Counted from the first letter of the stretch, positions 1 through 9,032 are shown. The stretch is 64,000 nucleotides of DNA from VAZQ01 sp035293945 (GCA_035293945.1 DATGLV010000037.1:124001-188000); one strand, 5' to 3'. The notes: a model not told the origin generated them from the letters alone. Numbers and translations are program-made.

Positions 1-1
1 G

Positions 2-1825
2 GGGAGCTTTCTGGCACTGCTGTCCTATCCGCTCCTGATCGAACCCTTCATTCCGTTGAGCAGCCAATCACGGCTCTGGGCGATCGGCTTCTTGGTCCTG
101 ATCGCGTTGATCGTTGCGGGCGGCGCTTGGATTTGGCATGCGCCTTCTCCGGGTCGTCCCGGCCGACCGGAGGGAGAGCCGGGACCCATAGCCGACGACC
201 CATCGAGAGGCACTGGACTATGGGTCCCTGCTTCCGCAGGGACGACGCACAGCGCGACCGACGCACCAACCCTCCGCGATGGCCTCATCTGGTGCGCGCT
301 CGCCGCGGTGCCTTCGGGTCTCTTGATCGCGGTCACCGCCCATATCTCGACCGACGTGGCGGCAGTTCCGCTGCTTTGGGTGCTGCCGCTCTCGCTTTAT
401 CTCCTGACCCTGGTCATCGTATTCCAGCGGCACCCGCTCATCCCGCATCGGCTTGCAGTTGCCCTGCAGCCGGCATTCATCCTCGTGCTCGTCGGCGTCA
501 TCGTCTTCGATCCGGTCAAGACCATCATCGGCATGGTCGCGGTCCATTGCGGCGCGTTCTTCGTGAATGCCCTGGTATGTCACGGGGAGCTGGCGCGCCG
601 TCGCCCGCCCGGCCAGCATCTCACCATATTCTACCTGTGGATGGCGGCCGGCGGAATGATCGGCGGCATCGCGGCCGGCCTCATCGCGCCTTATACGTTC
701 AGCTGGGTCGCCGAATATCCGATCCTCATCGTGCTGGCGGGGCTGTGCCGGCCTGGGCTCAAGCTGCCACCCGAGCCCCGCAGCCGCCTCGCGGCGATCG
801 GCATGGTTTTGGCCACAGTGCTGATGATGGTCGCGTTGCACGCCTATCATCCCGACTACGAGGAGACCCGGTTTGATTGGATCATCGGCTCGCTCCTGGG
901 AGTGGCGGTGCTGTTCTGGTCCGCTCCGGTGCCGTTTGCGGCCTGTATCGCGGTCGCTCTGTTCATCGATCGCCTATATATCGACAGCGCCGACACCTAT
1001 TCGGTGCGCAGCTTCTTTGGTGTCGCTCGGGTCGAGGAATCGGCCGACGGCAGGTTCCGCGTCTTGAGCCACGGCACCACGATGCACGGCGCCGAGCGCA
1101 TCCGCGATGCGAACGGCAATCCGGTCAGCGGCCGGCCTGACCTGTTGACCTACTATTCGGATGGCTCCGCGATGGCGCAAATCATGGACGCCGTCCGCGC
1201 CCGCAATCCGCAAGCCATCCGATACGCGGTGATCGGTCTCGGGACCGGCACCCTTGCCTGCCGCGCACAGGCGGCCGATACCGTGCATTACTACGAGATC
1301 GATCCCGCCATCATTCACATCGCCCGCGATACCGGCCTGTTCCATTTCCTATCCGCCTGCCGGAGCGATGTCCCGATCATGCTGGGCGATGCGCGCCTCA
1401 CCTTGGGGGACGCTCCCGACGGCGCCTACGACCTCATCTACGTGGACGCCTTCACCTCCGACGCGATCCCGATCCATTTGCTGACGCGCGAAGCGATGGC
1501 GCTTTATCTCGCCAAGCTCGCCCCACACGGCATCGTCGCAGTCCACATCTCGAATCGTTATCTCGAGCTCGGCTCGGTGGTCACCGGAATCGCGACGGCG
1601 AACGGCGCAGTAACGCGCCTCAACGACGGCTCCGACTTCACCGAGAACATGAACGAATATCTGTTCACCGGCACAGTTGCGGCGGTCGCCCGGCAGGATG
1701 CCGATTTTGGCGACCTCGTCTGGTCCAAGTACTGGCCGCGTCAGAGGAACGATCCCAGCCAGTGGGTGTGGACCGACGACTATTCCAACATCGTCGGCGC
1801 GGTCATCCGCCAAATGCGGCAGTAG
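2..1825 (+). CDS. Spermidine synthase-like multipass membrane protein, 5' end outside window
   Basis: The frame is open from base 2, so the gene begins upstream; the first possible start inside the window is TTG at 56. The N-terminal part is hydrophobic, with several membrane segments (for example around LWAIGFLVLIALIVAGG and AVPLLWVLPLSLYLLTLVI). The C-terminal third is a SAM-type Rossmann domain resembling spermidine synthase, with GLGTGTLA, an acidic YEIDP strand end and YVDAFTSDAIP. Such fusions of a membrane domain to a polyamine-synthase-like domain are widespread in proteobacteria, but their substrate is mostly unknown. A palindromic repeat (153-246) is translated within the loop after the first visible membrane segments, adding a Pro/Gly-rich stretch. 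The family assignment is good; enzymatic activity is inferred. Confidence 0.8.
   Translation, partial: GSFLALLSYPLLIEPFIPLSSQSRLWAIGFLVLIALIVAGGAWIWHAPSPGRPGRPEGEPGPIADDPSRGTGLWVPASAGTTHSATDAPTLRDGLIWCALAAVPSGLLIAVTAHISTDVAAVPLLWVLPLSLYLLTLVIVFQRHPLIPHRLAVALQPAFILVLVGVIVFDPVKTIIGMVAVHCGAFFVNALVCHGELARRRPPGQHLTIFYLWMAAGGMIGGIAAGLIAPYTFSWVAEYPILIVLAGLCRPGLKLPPEPRSRLAAIGMVLATVLMMVALHAYHPDYEETRFDWIIGSLLGVAVLFWSAPVPFAACIAVALFIDRLYIDSADTYSVRSFFGVARVEESADGRFRVLSHGTTMHGAERIRDANGNPVSGRPDLLTYYSDGSAMAQIMDAVRARNPQAIRYAVIGLGTGTLACRAQAADTVHYYEIDPAIIHIARDTGLFHFLSACRSDVPIMLGDARLTLGDAPDGAYDLIYVDAFTSDAIPIHLLTREAMALYLAKLAPHGIVAVHISNRYLELGSVVTGIATANGAVTRLNDGSDFTENMNEYLFTGTVAAVARQDADFGDLVWSKYWPRQRNDPSQWVWTDDYSNIVGAVIRQMRQ
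153..246. repeat. Interspersed palindromic repeat, family A, inside a coding region
   Basis: The element is bounded by GTCGTCCC and its exact reverse complement GGGACGAC. It contains GGGACCCATA and TATGGGTCCC as internal inverted arms. The same core occurs at 2269-2375, 6821-6912 and 33519-33603. Here it lies in the open frame of the spermidine-synthase-like gene and is translated. Confidence 0.85.
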
Positions 1826-1870
1826 GCTCTTGGAACAACGATCGGTGAGGACGCAAAGGAGAAGCCATCC

Positions 1871-2233
1871 ATGATCTCGACCCTGATGTTGCGCGTGGCC
1901 ACCCTGTTGCTCTTGTGCGGCATGGTTTTCGGCATCGTGATGGGAATCCGCAACGATTTCAGCCTGGCCCCGGCGCACGCACACTGGAACCTCGTTGGCT
2001 TCGTGCTGATGTTCCTGGTCGGCCTCTACTACCGGGTGGTGCCCTTGGCCGAGAAGAGCCCCTTGGCAAAAATCCAGGCCGGTCTACATATCACCGGCGC
2101 CATCGTGTTTCCGATCGGCATTGCGATCGCCGATACCGGCGGCACCCAGGCCCCGGTGATCATAGGTTCGTTGGTCGTGCTCGCCGCCACGGCGCTGTTT
2201 TCCTGGATCGTGTTCCAGACCAGCGGGGCGTGA
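1871..2233 (+). CDS. Small membrane protein resembling haem-copper oxidase subunit I fragment
   Basis: A 120-residue protein with about four membrane segments. The second region reads AHAHWNLVGFVLMFLVGLYY, similar to the His-bearing helix and following loop of haem-copper oxidase or NorB-like subunit I proteins. It is far too short to be a complete oxidase subunit. Stand-alone proteins of this type occur in Rhizobiales, and their role is not established. An AAGGAG-like ribosome site (positions 1856-1862) precedes the ATG. It lies 45 bp after the preceding gene on the same strand and may be cotranscribed. Haem binding is possible from the His residues but not shown. Confidence 0.75.
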   Translation: MISTLMLRVATLLLLCGMVFGIVMGIRNDFSLAPAHAHWNLVGFVLMFLVGLYYRVVPLAEKSPLAKIQAGLHITGAIVFPIGIAIADTGGTQAPVIIGSLVVLAATALFSWIVFQTSGA

Positions 2234-2268
2234 GGCGCCGCACGCGTCGTCGCGGTCCGAACGATGCC

Positions 2269-2375
2269 GTCGTGCCTGCGCAAGCAATGCGCAAGCGGGG
2301 ACCCATTCATCCATGCGCCATCGAGAGCGCGCGGCAGTCTGGGTCCCGCCTCTTGCTGCGCTCGGCCCGGACGAC
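2269..2375. repeat. Interspersed palindromic repeat, family A
   Basis: Starts GTCGTGCC and ends GGACGAC, with GGGACCCATTCATCC and TCTGGGTCCC arms. It carries an internal partial duplication of GCGCAAGC. It lies between the small membrane protein and parE. Confidence 0.75.
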
Positions 2376-2525
2376 CGCTGTCGCTCGCGCCAGCGACCAC
2401 GAAGCCGCCATCCACGTGGCATAGTCTTGCTGATTCGCAATGATTCGGGTTCCAGCCCGCAGAGCGGAAATCGAGCCCGAGAAATAATGAAGATCGACGA
2501 ACTGGATAACAAGCGAGCCGAAAAT

Positions 2526-4601
2526 ATGGCCAAACCCGCCAAGAAGCCTGCCGCGGCGAACCGCGACTTATTCGACCTGCCCGAGCCCGCCTCGAAGCGT
2601 CGCTCCGCCGGGCGTGGCCGTGCTCAAGGCGGTCCGGCCGCACGCGGCGGCAGTTCCGAGGGCGACTACACCGCACGCGACATCGAGGTGTTGGAAGGGC
2701 TCGAGCCGGTGCGCCGCCGGCCCGGCATGTATATCGGCGGCACGGACGAAAAGGCGCTCCACCACCTGTTCGCCGAGGTGATCGATAACTCAATGGACGA
2801 GGCGCTGGCCGGCCACGCCCATTTCATCGAGGTCGAGGCGACCGCCGACGGCTTTCTCACCGTGAGCGACAATGGCCGCGGCATTCCGGTCGATCCGCAT
2901 CCGAAATTTCCGAAGAAGTCCGCCCTCGAAGTGATCATGTGCACGCTGCATGCGGGGGGCAAATTCGATTCCAAGGTGTATTCGACCTCCGGCGGCCTGC
3001 ATGGCGTTGGCGTCTCCGTGGTCAATGCCTTGTCTGAACGCCTGGAAGTGGAGGTCGCACGCGGCGGCCAGCTCTATCGGCAGGTCTTTGAACGCGGCAA
3101 GCCGAAATCAGGCCTGGAAAAGCTCGGCAAGGTCGCCAACCGGCGCGGCACCCGCACGCGCTTCAAGCCCGATCCGCAGATCTTCGGGGCCAAGGCCCAC
3201 TTCAACATGCTGCGCCTGTTCAAGATGGCGCGCGCCAAAGCCTATCTGTTCGGCGGCGTCGAGATCAGGTGGAGTTGCGCCCCCGAGCTCCTGCATCCCG
3301 GCGACGATGTGCCGACCGAGGCGAAGTTCCATTTCGTCGAAGGGCTCAAAGACTATCTCGCCGCCACCATCAGCGGGCAAACGCTCATCCACCCGGATAT
3401 CTTTGCCGGCAGGTCGGAGAAACCGGGCGGACACGGCACCGTCGAATGGGCGGTCGCATTTCCGGCCGATGCCGACGGGTTCCTCTCCTCCTATTGCAAC
3501 ACCATCCCGACACCTGAGGGGGGCACGCATGAGTCAGGGCTGCGCAGCGCGCTCATGCGCGCCATCAAGGACCATGCCGAGCGCACCAACCAGGCAAAGC
3601 GCGCCGCGCCGGTGACCAGCGAAGACGTGATGGCGAGCGCTGCCTGCATGCTCTCGGTGTTCATCCGCGAGCCGGAGTTCCAGGGCCAGACCAAAGATCG
3701 GCTCGCGACCGCCGAAGCAGCCCGCATCGTCGAGCAGGCGATCAAGGACCCGTTCGACCATTGGCTCGCCGCTAATCCGACCCAGGCCAACAAGCTCTTG
3801 GAGTTCGTCATCAGCGGCGCCGAGGAACGCATTCGCCGGCGCCAGGAGAAGGAGATTTCGCGCAAGACCGCGGTCCGCAAGCTCCGGCTGCCCGGCAAGC
3901 TCGCCGATTGCACCAATACGGCCGCGCAAGGCTCCGAGTTGTTCATCGTCGAGGGTGACTCGGCCGGCGGCTCCGCCAAGCAGGCGCGCGACCGCGCCTC
4001 GCAGGCCGTGCTGCCGCTGCGCGGCAAGATCCTCAATGTCGCGTCCGCCGGGCGCGACAAGCTCGCGCAGAACCAGCAGCTCAGCGATCTCGTGCAGGCG
4101 CTCGGCGCCGGCGCCGGCGTCCACTATCGCGACGAGGACCTGCGCTACGAGAAGGTGATCGTGATGACCGACGCCGACGTCGACGGCGCCCACATCGCCT
4201 CGCTCCTCATCACCTATTTCTACCGGCAGATGCCGAAGCTGATCGAGAACGGCCACCTCTATCTGGCGGTGCCGCCGCTCTACCGACTCTCCCACGGCGG
4301 CAAGACCTTCTATGCCCGCGATGATGAGCATAAGGACGAGATCCTGAAGAAGGAATTCCACGCCAACGCCAAGGTCGAGATCGGCCGCTTCAAGGGGCTC
4401 GGCGAGATGATGGCTGCGCAGCTCAAGGAGACCACCATGGACCCGAAGAAGCGCACGCTGCTCAAGGTCTCGCTGGTGACCGACGATCGCGGCGAGACCG
4501 CCGAGTCGGTCGAGCGCCTCATGGGCACAAAGGCCGAGGCGCGTTTTGCTTTCATCCAGGAGCGCGCCGAATTCGCCAGCACGGAGGAATTGGATATTTG
4601 A
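2526..4601 (+). CDS. parE: DNA topoisomerase IV subunit B
   Basis: Type IIA topoisomerase ATPase subunit (691 residues from this start), which with ParC decatenates daughter chromosomes. GHKL ATPase motifs are clear: EVIDNSMDEAL with the catalytic Glu/Asn region, DNGRGIPVD and GGLHGVGVSVVNAL. The TOPRIM domain shows FIVEGDSAGGSAKQ and MTDADVDGAHI. The N-terminal 50 residues are a low-complexity Ala/Pro/Arg tail, common in alphaproteobacterial ParE. Start choice is uncertain: ATG at 2526 gives the typical MAKPAKK N-terminus, while an in-frame ATG at 2487 would add 13 residues. Neither has a strong ribosome site. ParE rather than GyrB is inferred from the length (GyrB is usually about 800 residues). 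No parC is in the window. Confidence 0.93.
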   Translation: MAKPAKKPAAANRDLFDLPEPASKRRSAGRGRAQGGPAARGGSSEGDYTARDIEVLEGLEPVRRRPGMYIGGTDEKALHHLFAEVIDNSMDEALAGHAHFIEVEATADGFLTVSDNGRGIPVDPHPKFPKKSALEVIMCTLHAGGKFDSKVYSTSGGLHGVGVSVVNALSERLEVEVARGGQLYRQVFERGKPKSGLEKLGKVANRRGTRTRFKPDPQIFGAKAHFNMLRLFKMARAKAYLFGGVEIRWSCAPELLHPGDDVPTEAKFHFVEGLKDYLAATISGQTLIHPDIFAGRSEKPGGHGTVEWAVAFPADADGFLSSYCNTIPTPEGGTHESGLRSALMRAIKDHAERTNQAKRAAPVTSEDVMASAACMLSVFIREPEFQGQTKDRLATAEAARIVEQAIKDPFDHWLAANPTQANKLLEFVISGAEERIRRRQEKEISRKTAVRKLRLPGKLADCTNTAAQGSELFIVEGDSAGGSAKQARDRASQAVLPLRGKILNVASAGRDKLAQNQQLSDLVQALGAGAGVHYRDEDLRYEKVIVMTDADVDGAHIASLLITYFYRQMPKLIENGHLYLAVPPLYRLSHGGKTFYARDDEHKDEILKKEFHANAKVEIGRFKGLGEMMAAQLKETTMDPKKRTLLKVSLVTDDRGETAESVERLMGTKAEARFAFIQERAEFASTEELDI

Positions 4602-4693
4602 GAGCGCGACCGACAATCCAGCGAAGGCAATCTTCAAGCTGCACGACGCCGCTGCATTGGGGGTGCTCTCAGGGTTGTTGATAGGCGGCTGCA

Positions 4694-4960
4694 ATGTCGA
4701 CTGGCGAACCGACAGCGCCGATGCGCTCGGTATGCTGGGTTACAATGGCGCAGTATTTGCAGCCCTACGCGGTCCTGGCCGAACTCGCGCAAACCTGCGC
4801 GCAGCAAGCGCACTTCACAAGTGAGCGCGAAGTGGCCCGCGAGCTCTGGCGTATGGCGCTTGAGTATCAGCACAAGGCCGCGGCCCACGATTCAGGCAAG
4901 CCGCCGGATATTGGCCCGCCGCCGAGTTGGTTGAAGGACGAAGCTGAGCTGCGGCGCTGA
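4694..4960 (+). CDS. Small conserved hypothetical protein
   Basis: An 88-residue soluble protein with an amphipathic helical middle (AREVARELWRMALEYQHKAA in shape) and a C-terminus with KPPDIGPPPSW. Short proteins with this helix-then-PDIG layout are numerous in Bradyrhizobium-like genomes and have no known function. AGGCGG lies 5 bp before this ATG; an alternative ATG at 4745 would give 71 residues. No membrane segment or signal peptide is evident. No function is proposed. Confidence 0.5.
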   Translation: MSTGEPTAPMRSVCWVTMAQYLQPYAVLAELAQTCAQQAHFTSEREVARELWRMALEYQHKAAAHDSGKPPDIGPPPSWLKDEAELRR

Positions 4961-5106
4961 TAGCCCCCTGTCCCATAGCCCCCTGCACAGCTTCCCCCAA
5001 ACAGGTTATCCTACGAACGATTGCCGCGGGCCGGGAGGCCCGCTTGCGTAAGATAATGGCCAGCAAGATAGTTGGACAGCCTGCCAAACATCCCAAGGAG
5101 AATCGC

Positions 5107-6795
5107 ATGCGCATAAAGAGCACGTGGCTTGTCACCACCGCCGTCATGACGCTTGGCTTCGGCTTGGCCCCGCCGGCGGCGCTGCACGCCCAAGGAAGCG
5201 CGGCCCTGACCGGCCAAGTCTCCTCGGCGGAGGAAGGCGCCATGGAGGGCGTGCTGGTCACCGCGCGCAGGACCGGCGCAAGCTTCACCGTGACGGTGGT
5301 GACCGATGAGAAAGGCCACTACAGCTTCCCGGCTTCGCGGCTCGAGCCCGGGCACTATACGCTCGCGGTCCGCGCCGCCGGCTACGACACCGACGGCGCG
5401 CTCGCGGCGGATGTATCGGCCGACAAGGCCGCCACAGCCGACGTCAAGCTGCACAAGATCGATGATCCCAAGAAGCTCGCCTCGACGCTTTCCAACGGCG
5501 AGTGGATCATGAGCGTGCCCGGCTCGGATCAGCAGAAGATGACGCTGACCAACTGCGTGAGCTGCCACACGCTCGAACGCATCGTACGCTCGACCCACGA
5601 TGCCAACGAATTTGCCACGCAAGTGCTCCCGCGCATGGCCGGCTACGCCAATCAAAGCATGCCGATCCATCCGCAAAAGCGGCACGCGGAGCGGCTGTTG
5701 GAGGAACGCGGCGATCAGCGCACGCAGGCTCAGCAGGCCATGGCCAAGTTCCTCGCCAGCATCAACCTGAGCGAGCATGACACCTGGCAATATCCGCTGC
5801 AGACGCTGCCGCGGCCGAAGGGCAAAGCCACCCACGTGATCATCACCGAATATGACCTGCCGCGCCCGACTGCGGAGCCGCATGACGTCATCGTCGATCG
5901 TCAGGGCATTGCCTGGTACTCGAACTTCGGCGAGCAGACTTTCGGCAGGCTCGATCCCAAGACCGGCAAGGTGACCGAATTCCCGGTGCCGGAGGAGAAG
6001 AAGGGCTGGCCGACCGGCATGCTCGCCCTGCACGCCGACAAGTCCGACAACATCTGGATCGGGATGATGTATCAGGGCGCAATGGCCAAGTTCGATCCCA
6101 AGACCGATCAGTTCCAGGTGTTCAATCTGCCGCCGGACATGAACAAGGACATGGCGCAGGTCAACATGGTGCGGGCCGAGTCCGAGGACGTCGATGGCAA
6201 GGTCTGGTCGCAGAACAACGGCTTTGCCGCCATCCATCGCCTCGACGTCGCCACCGGCAAGATCGAGACCATCGCGCCATTCAAGAATGCGGGGGTCGGC
6301 GAGAACCACAACATCTACGACATCATGCCCGACTCCAAGAACAACCTCTACTTCACCGACATCGCCGCCGACTATATCGGACGGGTCGACGCCAAGACCG
6401 AGGAGGTGAAGCTCTATCCGTTGCCGACCAAGCCGGCCGGACCTCGCCGCGGCATGATGGATTCGCAGGAGCGCGTGTGGTTCGGCGAGTATCGCGGCAA
6501 CAAGATCGGCATGTTCGACACCAAGAGCGAGACCTTCAAGGAGTGGAAGATGCCGACGCCCTGGTCGGCTCCCTATGACGTCGTGGTCGACAAGAACGGC
6601 GAGGCCTGGACCGGCTCGATGCTGAATGACCTTGTCGACCGGCTCGATCCCAAGACCGGTCAGGTCACCGAGTATCTGATGCCGCGGGAGACCAATATCC
6701 GCCGGGTCTTCGTCGACAACTCCACCAACCCGGTGACCTTCTGGGTCGGCAACAATCACCGCGCCTCGATCGTCAAGCTCGAGCCGCTGGATTGA
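5107..6795 (+). CDS. Secreted haem-containing beta-propeller protein (Vgb-like), paralogue 1
   Basis: A 562-residue exported protein. Residues 1-29 form a signal peptide ending in LHAQ. Residues about 32-115 match a carboxypeptidase-regulatory-like beta-sandwich (LTGQVSSAEEGAMEGVLVTA, then GHYSFPASRL). A c-type haem site CVSCH is at residues 150-154, and the rest is a virginiamycin-B-lyase-like propeller with repeated blades (FDPKTDQF, LDVATGKI, LDPKTGQV). AAGGAG stands just before the ATG, so this start is preferred to an upstream TTG at 5044. It shares the full domain order with the genes at 6965 and, more distantly, 14009. The substrate is unknown; a periplasmic redox role is inferred only from the haem motif. 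Confidence 0.82.
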   Translation: MRIKSTWLVTTAVMTLGFGLAPPAALHAQGSAALTGQVSSAEEGAMEGVLVTARRTGASFTVTVVTDEKGHYSFPASRLEPGHYTLAVRAAGYDTDGALAADVSADKAATADVKLHKIDDPKKLASTLSNGEWIMSVPGSDQQKMTLTNCVSCHTLERIVRSTHDANEFATQVLPRMAGYANQSMPIHPQKRHAERLLEERGDQRTQAQQAMAKFLASINLSEHDTWQYPLQTLPRPKGKATHVIITEYDLPRPTAEPHDVIVDRQGIAWYSNFGEQTFGRLDPKTGKVTEFPVPEEKKGWPTGMLALHADKSDNIWIGMMYQGAMAKFDPKTDQFQVFNLPPDMNKDMAQVNMVRAESEDVDGKVWSQNNGFAAIHRLDVATGKIETIAPFKNAGVGENHNIYDIMPDSKNNLYFTDIAADYIGRVDAKTEEVKLYPLPTKPAGPRRGMMDSQERVWFGEYRGNKIGMFDTKSETFKEWKMPTPWSAPYDVVVDKNGEAWTGSMLNDLVDRLDPKTGQVTEYLMPRETNIRRVFVDNSTNPVTFWVGNNHRASIVKLEPLD

Positions 6796-6820
6796 TGAGA
6801 TCGGGCGGCGTTTAACGCCA

Positions 6821-6912
6821 TCGTCCCTGCAAAAGCAGGGACCCATACGCTACGCGCCATCGATCGGCCCCGGAGTATGGGTCCCGGCTCTCCTTCGCTC
6901 GGCCGGGACGAC
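6821..6912. repeat. Interspersed palindromic repeat, family A
   Basis: Bounded by TCGTCCC and GGGACGA, with GGGACCCATACGC and GTATGGGTCCC inner arms. It separates the two tandem haem-propeller genes. Confidence 0.85.
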
Positions 6913-6964
6913 AAGGAGGAATTTTCTGCGCTCCCGCTGAGACAAGGTTTAACTGGAGATACGC

Positions 6965-8605
6965 ATGCGCTCGCTTGTACTCGCCTTGACCTTCGTAGTC
7001 CTCACCCTCTCTGGCCTCACCGCCCCCGCCTTCGCCGATCCCAAAACCCCGCCCGCACTGACCGGCAAAGTCTCCTCCGCCGAGGAAGGCGCGATGGAAG
7101 GCGTGGTGGTGAGCGCCCGGAAGGGCATCGTCACCGTCAGCGTGGTGAGCAATGAAAAGGGCGAGTTCAGCTTTCCGGCGGCCAAGCTCGGGGCCGGCGA
7201 TTATGCGCTGTCGATCCGCGCCGCCGGCTACGACCTCGATGGACCGAAATCGGTGACCATCGCCTCCGGCACGGGCACCGCAATTGATGTCAAGCTCGTC
7301 AAGACCAAGAATCTCGCCGCCCAGCTCAGCAATCTCGAATGGATGATGAGCGCGCCCGGAACGGACGAGCAGAAGCGGGCGCTTACCGGCTGCACCAATT
7401 GTCACACGGTCGAGCGCATCATGGACTCGACGCACGATACCGCGGAGTTCCTGGACACCATCAAGCGCATGTCGACATACTCCAACAACAGCTTCTCCTT
7501 GAAGCCGCAGATCCGCCAGGCGCCGCGCGATCTCGATCGCTTCGTCCCCAATGCCGAGAAGGTGGCCGCCTATTACGCCAGCATCAATCGCTCCGAGGGC
7601 GAGCGCACCTGGCCGCTCAAGACATTGCCGCGCGTAACCGGTGCCGGCACGCACGTCATCATCACCGAATATGCGCTGCCGTCTTCGACCATCCAGCCGC
7701 ACGACGTCATGGTCGATGCCGACGGCATTGTTTGGCACAGCGACTTCAGCGGGCAGATCCTCGGCCGCTTCGATCCGAAAACGCTGGCCTACAAGAGCTA
7801 CGCGGTGCCGATGCAGCGGCAGGGTTGGCCGACCGGCGCGCTCGATCTCGAGGTCGACCCGCACGGCGATCTCTGGCTCGCCCTCATGTTCCAGGCGGGT
7901 GCTGCACGCTTCGACCGCAAGAGCGAGACCTTTCAGATGATCCAGCTGCCGGCGCCGCTGCTCAAAGCGGATTCGCAGCAGGCGATGCTCGGTGTGCAGA
8001 ATTGGACCGTCGACAACACCATCTGGCTGCAGGACCCGAGCGTACCCGGCATCTACAAGATGAACATGACCACCGGCGACACGCAGCTCTACAAATCGTG
8101 GGACGTGCTCAAGGGCGTCGCTCCCTACAGCATCTTCTCCGACAAGCAGAACAACATCTGGTTCCTCGATTTCGGTCTTGAGAATATCGGCAAGATCGAC
8201 GTCAACACCGGTGCTGTCACGCTCTATCCGACGCCGACCAAGCATTCGCGCCCGCGCCGCGGACGCATGGACGATCAGGGCCGCATCTGGTTCGGCGAGT
8301 TCGCCGGCGAGCGGGTCGGCATGTTCGACACCAAGACCGAGAAGTTCCAGGAATGGGAAGTGCCGGGCCGCTTTTTCGCCCCCTATGACGCCATGGCGGA
8401 CAAGAACGGCTATGTGTGGACCGCCGGCATGAATGCCGATCGCGTCCTGCGGCTCGACCCCAAGACCGGGGAGTTCGTGCAATACCAACTGCCGCGCTTC
8501 ACCAACGTGCGCCGCATCTTCGTCGACAACAATACGACGCCGCCGACCCTCTGGCTCGGCAACAATCACGGTGCGTCGCTGGTCAAGGTCGAGGTGCAGG
8601 AGTAG
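6965..8605 (+). CDS. Secreted haem-containing beta-propeller protein (Vgb-like), paralogue 2
   Basis: A 546-residue tandem paralogue of the upstream gene. It has a signal peptide (about residues 1-22, ending in AFA), a carboxypeptidase-regulatory-like domain starting LTGKVSSAEEGAMEGVVV, a haem site CTNCH at residues 143-147 followed by TVERI as in paralogue 1, and a C-terminal propeller with blades such as FDRKSETF, IDVNTGAV and LDPKTGEF. The closing strand NNHGASLVKV mirrors NNHRASIVKL of the neighbour. GGAG lies upstream of the ATG. A tandem duplication separated by a palindromic repeat is the simplest history. Function is unknown; electron transfer or a lyase-like activity are both possible. 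Confidence 0.82.
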   Translation: MRSLVLALTFVVLTLSGLTAPAFADPKTPPALTGKVSSAEEGAMEGVVVSARKGIVTVSVVSNEKGEFSFPAAKLGAGDYALSIRAAGYDLDGPKSVTIASGTGTAIDVKLVKTKNLAAQLSNLEWMMSAPGTDEQKRALTGCTNCHTVERIMDSTHDTAEFLDTIKRMSTYSNNSFSLKPQIRQAPRDLDRFVPNAEKVAAYYASINRSEGERTWPLKTLPRVTGAGTHVIITEYALPSSTIQPHDVMVDADGIVWHSDFSGQILGRFDPKTLAYKSYAVPMQRQGWPTGALDLEVDPHGDLWLALMFQAGAARFDRKSETFQMIQLPAPLLKADSQQAMLGVQNWTVDNTIWLQDPSVPGIYKMNMTTGDTQLYKSWDVLKGVAPYSIFSDKQNNIWFLDFGLENIGKIDVNTGAVTLYPTPTKHSRPRRGRMDDQGRIWFGEFAGERVGMFDTKTEKFQEWEVPGRFFAPYDAMADKNGYVWTAGMNADRVLRLDPKTGEFVQYQLPRFTNVRRIFVDNNTTPPTLWLGNNHGASLVKVEVQE

Positions 8606-8716
8606 TCGGAGATCGTCGCTTTCCGCGGTGCGTTTACGCGGGTCTTCGCGCTATCGCCGGGACAAATGCGCGTGCGGTTCTGCCTGCGCAACACGCGGCG
8701 AGAAGCCCAAATGCAC

Positions 8717-8745
8717 GAAGGGCTGCCCTCATCGGGCAGCCCTTC
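8717..8745 (-). terminator. Perfect 12-bp hairpin, likely terminator of the minus-strand micro-gene
   Basis: GAAGGGCTGCCC (8717-8728) and GGGCAGCCCTTC (8734-8745) are exact inverted repeats around a 5-nt loop. It follows the micro-ORF stop by about 45 nt on the minus strand and can also serve the plus-strand gene ending at 8605. Only a weak T stretch follows on either side. Confidence 0.7.
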
Positions 8746-8790
8746 CATTATCGAGCCGGGTTTTCGCTTCCGACTGCAAAAACTCAAAAG

Positions 8791-8865
8791 TCAGGCAGCA
8801 GCAACCTCGATCGAAACGAAGATCCAGGTCGCGGAAGCCCTTCCCGGCATGTGATAATGAGACAC
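8791..8865 (-). CDS. 24-residue micro-protein with extreme Shine-Dalgarno
   Basis: A GTG-started frame of 24 codons (starts MSHYHMPGRA, ends SIEVAAA), not recognised as a named family. On the minus strand it is preceded by GAAAGGAGGTGATCCAG (8865-8881). This is the exact complement of the alphaproteobacterial 16S rRNA 3' tail, with seven bases between the GGAGG core and the GTG. A TTGACA box lies at 8924-8929 with an AT-rich region 16-17 bp downstream, and a perfect hairpin follows the stop. Promoter, ribosome site, frame and hairpin in about 210 bp support a real, strongly translated unit. It could instead be a regulatory RNA whose reading frame is secondary. The peptide has a short hydrophobic centre (TWIFV) and no clear signal or membrane span. 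Confidence 0.6.
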   Translation of the reverse strand: MSHYHMPGRASATWIFVSIEVAAA

Positions 8866-8901
8866 TGGATCACCTCCTTTCGGTTGTTGACGACAAGACC
8901 C

Positions 8902-8929
8902 AATTAATTCGAACGCGCCGAATTGTCAA
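8902..8929 (-). promoter_or_regulatory. Sigma-70-type promoter of the micro-gene
   Basis: The minus-strand TTGACA (8929-8924) is a perfect -35 box. The AT-rich TTAATT (8907-8902) lies 16 bp downstream as the likely -10, though it matches the consensus poorly. Transcription would start near 8895, giving a leader of about 30 nt. Confidence 0.5.
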
Positions 8930-9032
8930 AGCGCGAGCCGGCTGAAGCTTGCGCCGTCGCCTGCCGTGAGGCGATAAGCCACATTGCCTCCGTCACCTGT
9001 TGTGATCGCCAAGTCCATTCGTCTGTTCCAAT

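Noticed and set aside
5011..8569. Long minus-strand frames opposite the two haem-propeller genes (611 and 585 codons).
   Set aside because: They lie fully antisense to genes with clear domains, are rich in His/Arg/Gly/Leu from GC bias, and lack ribosome sites. They are shadows.
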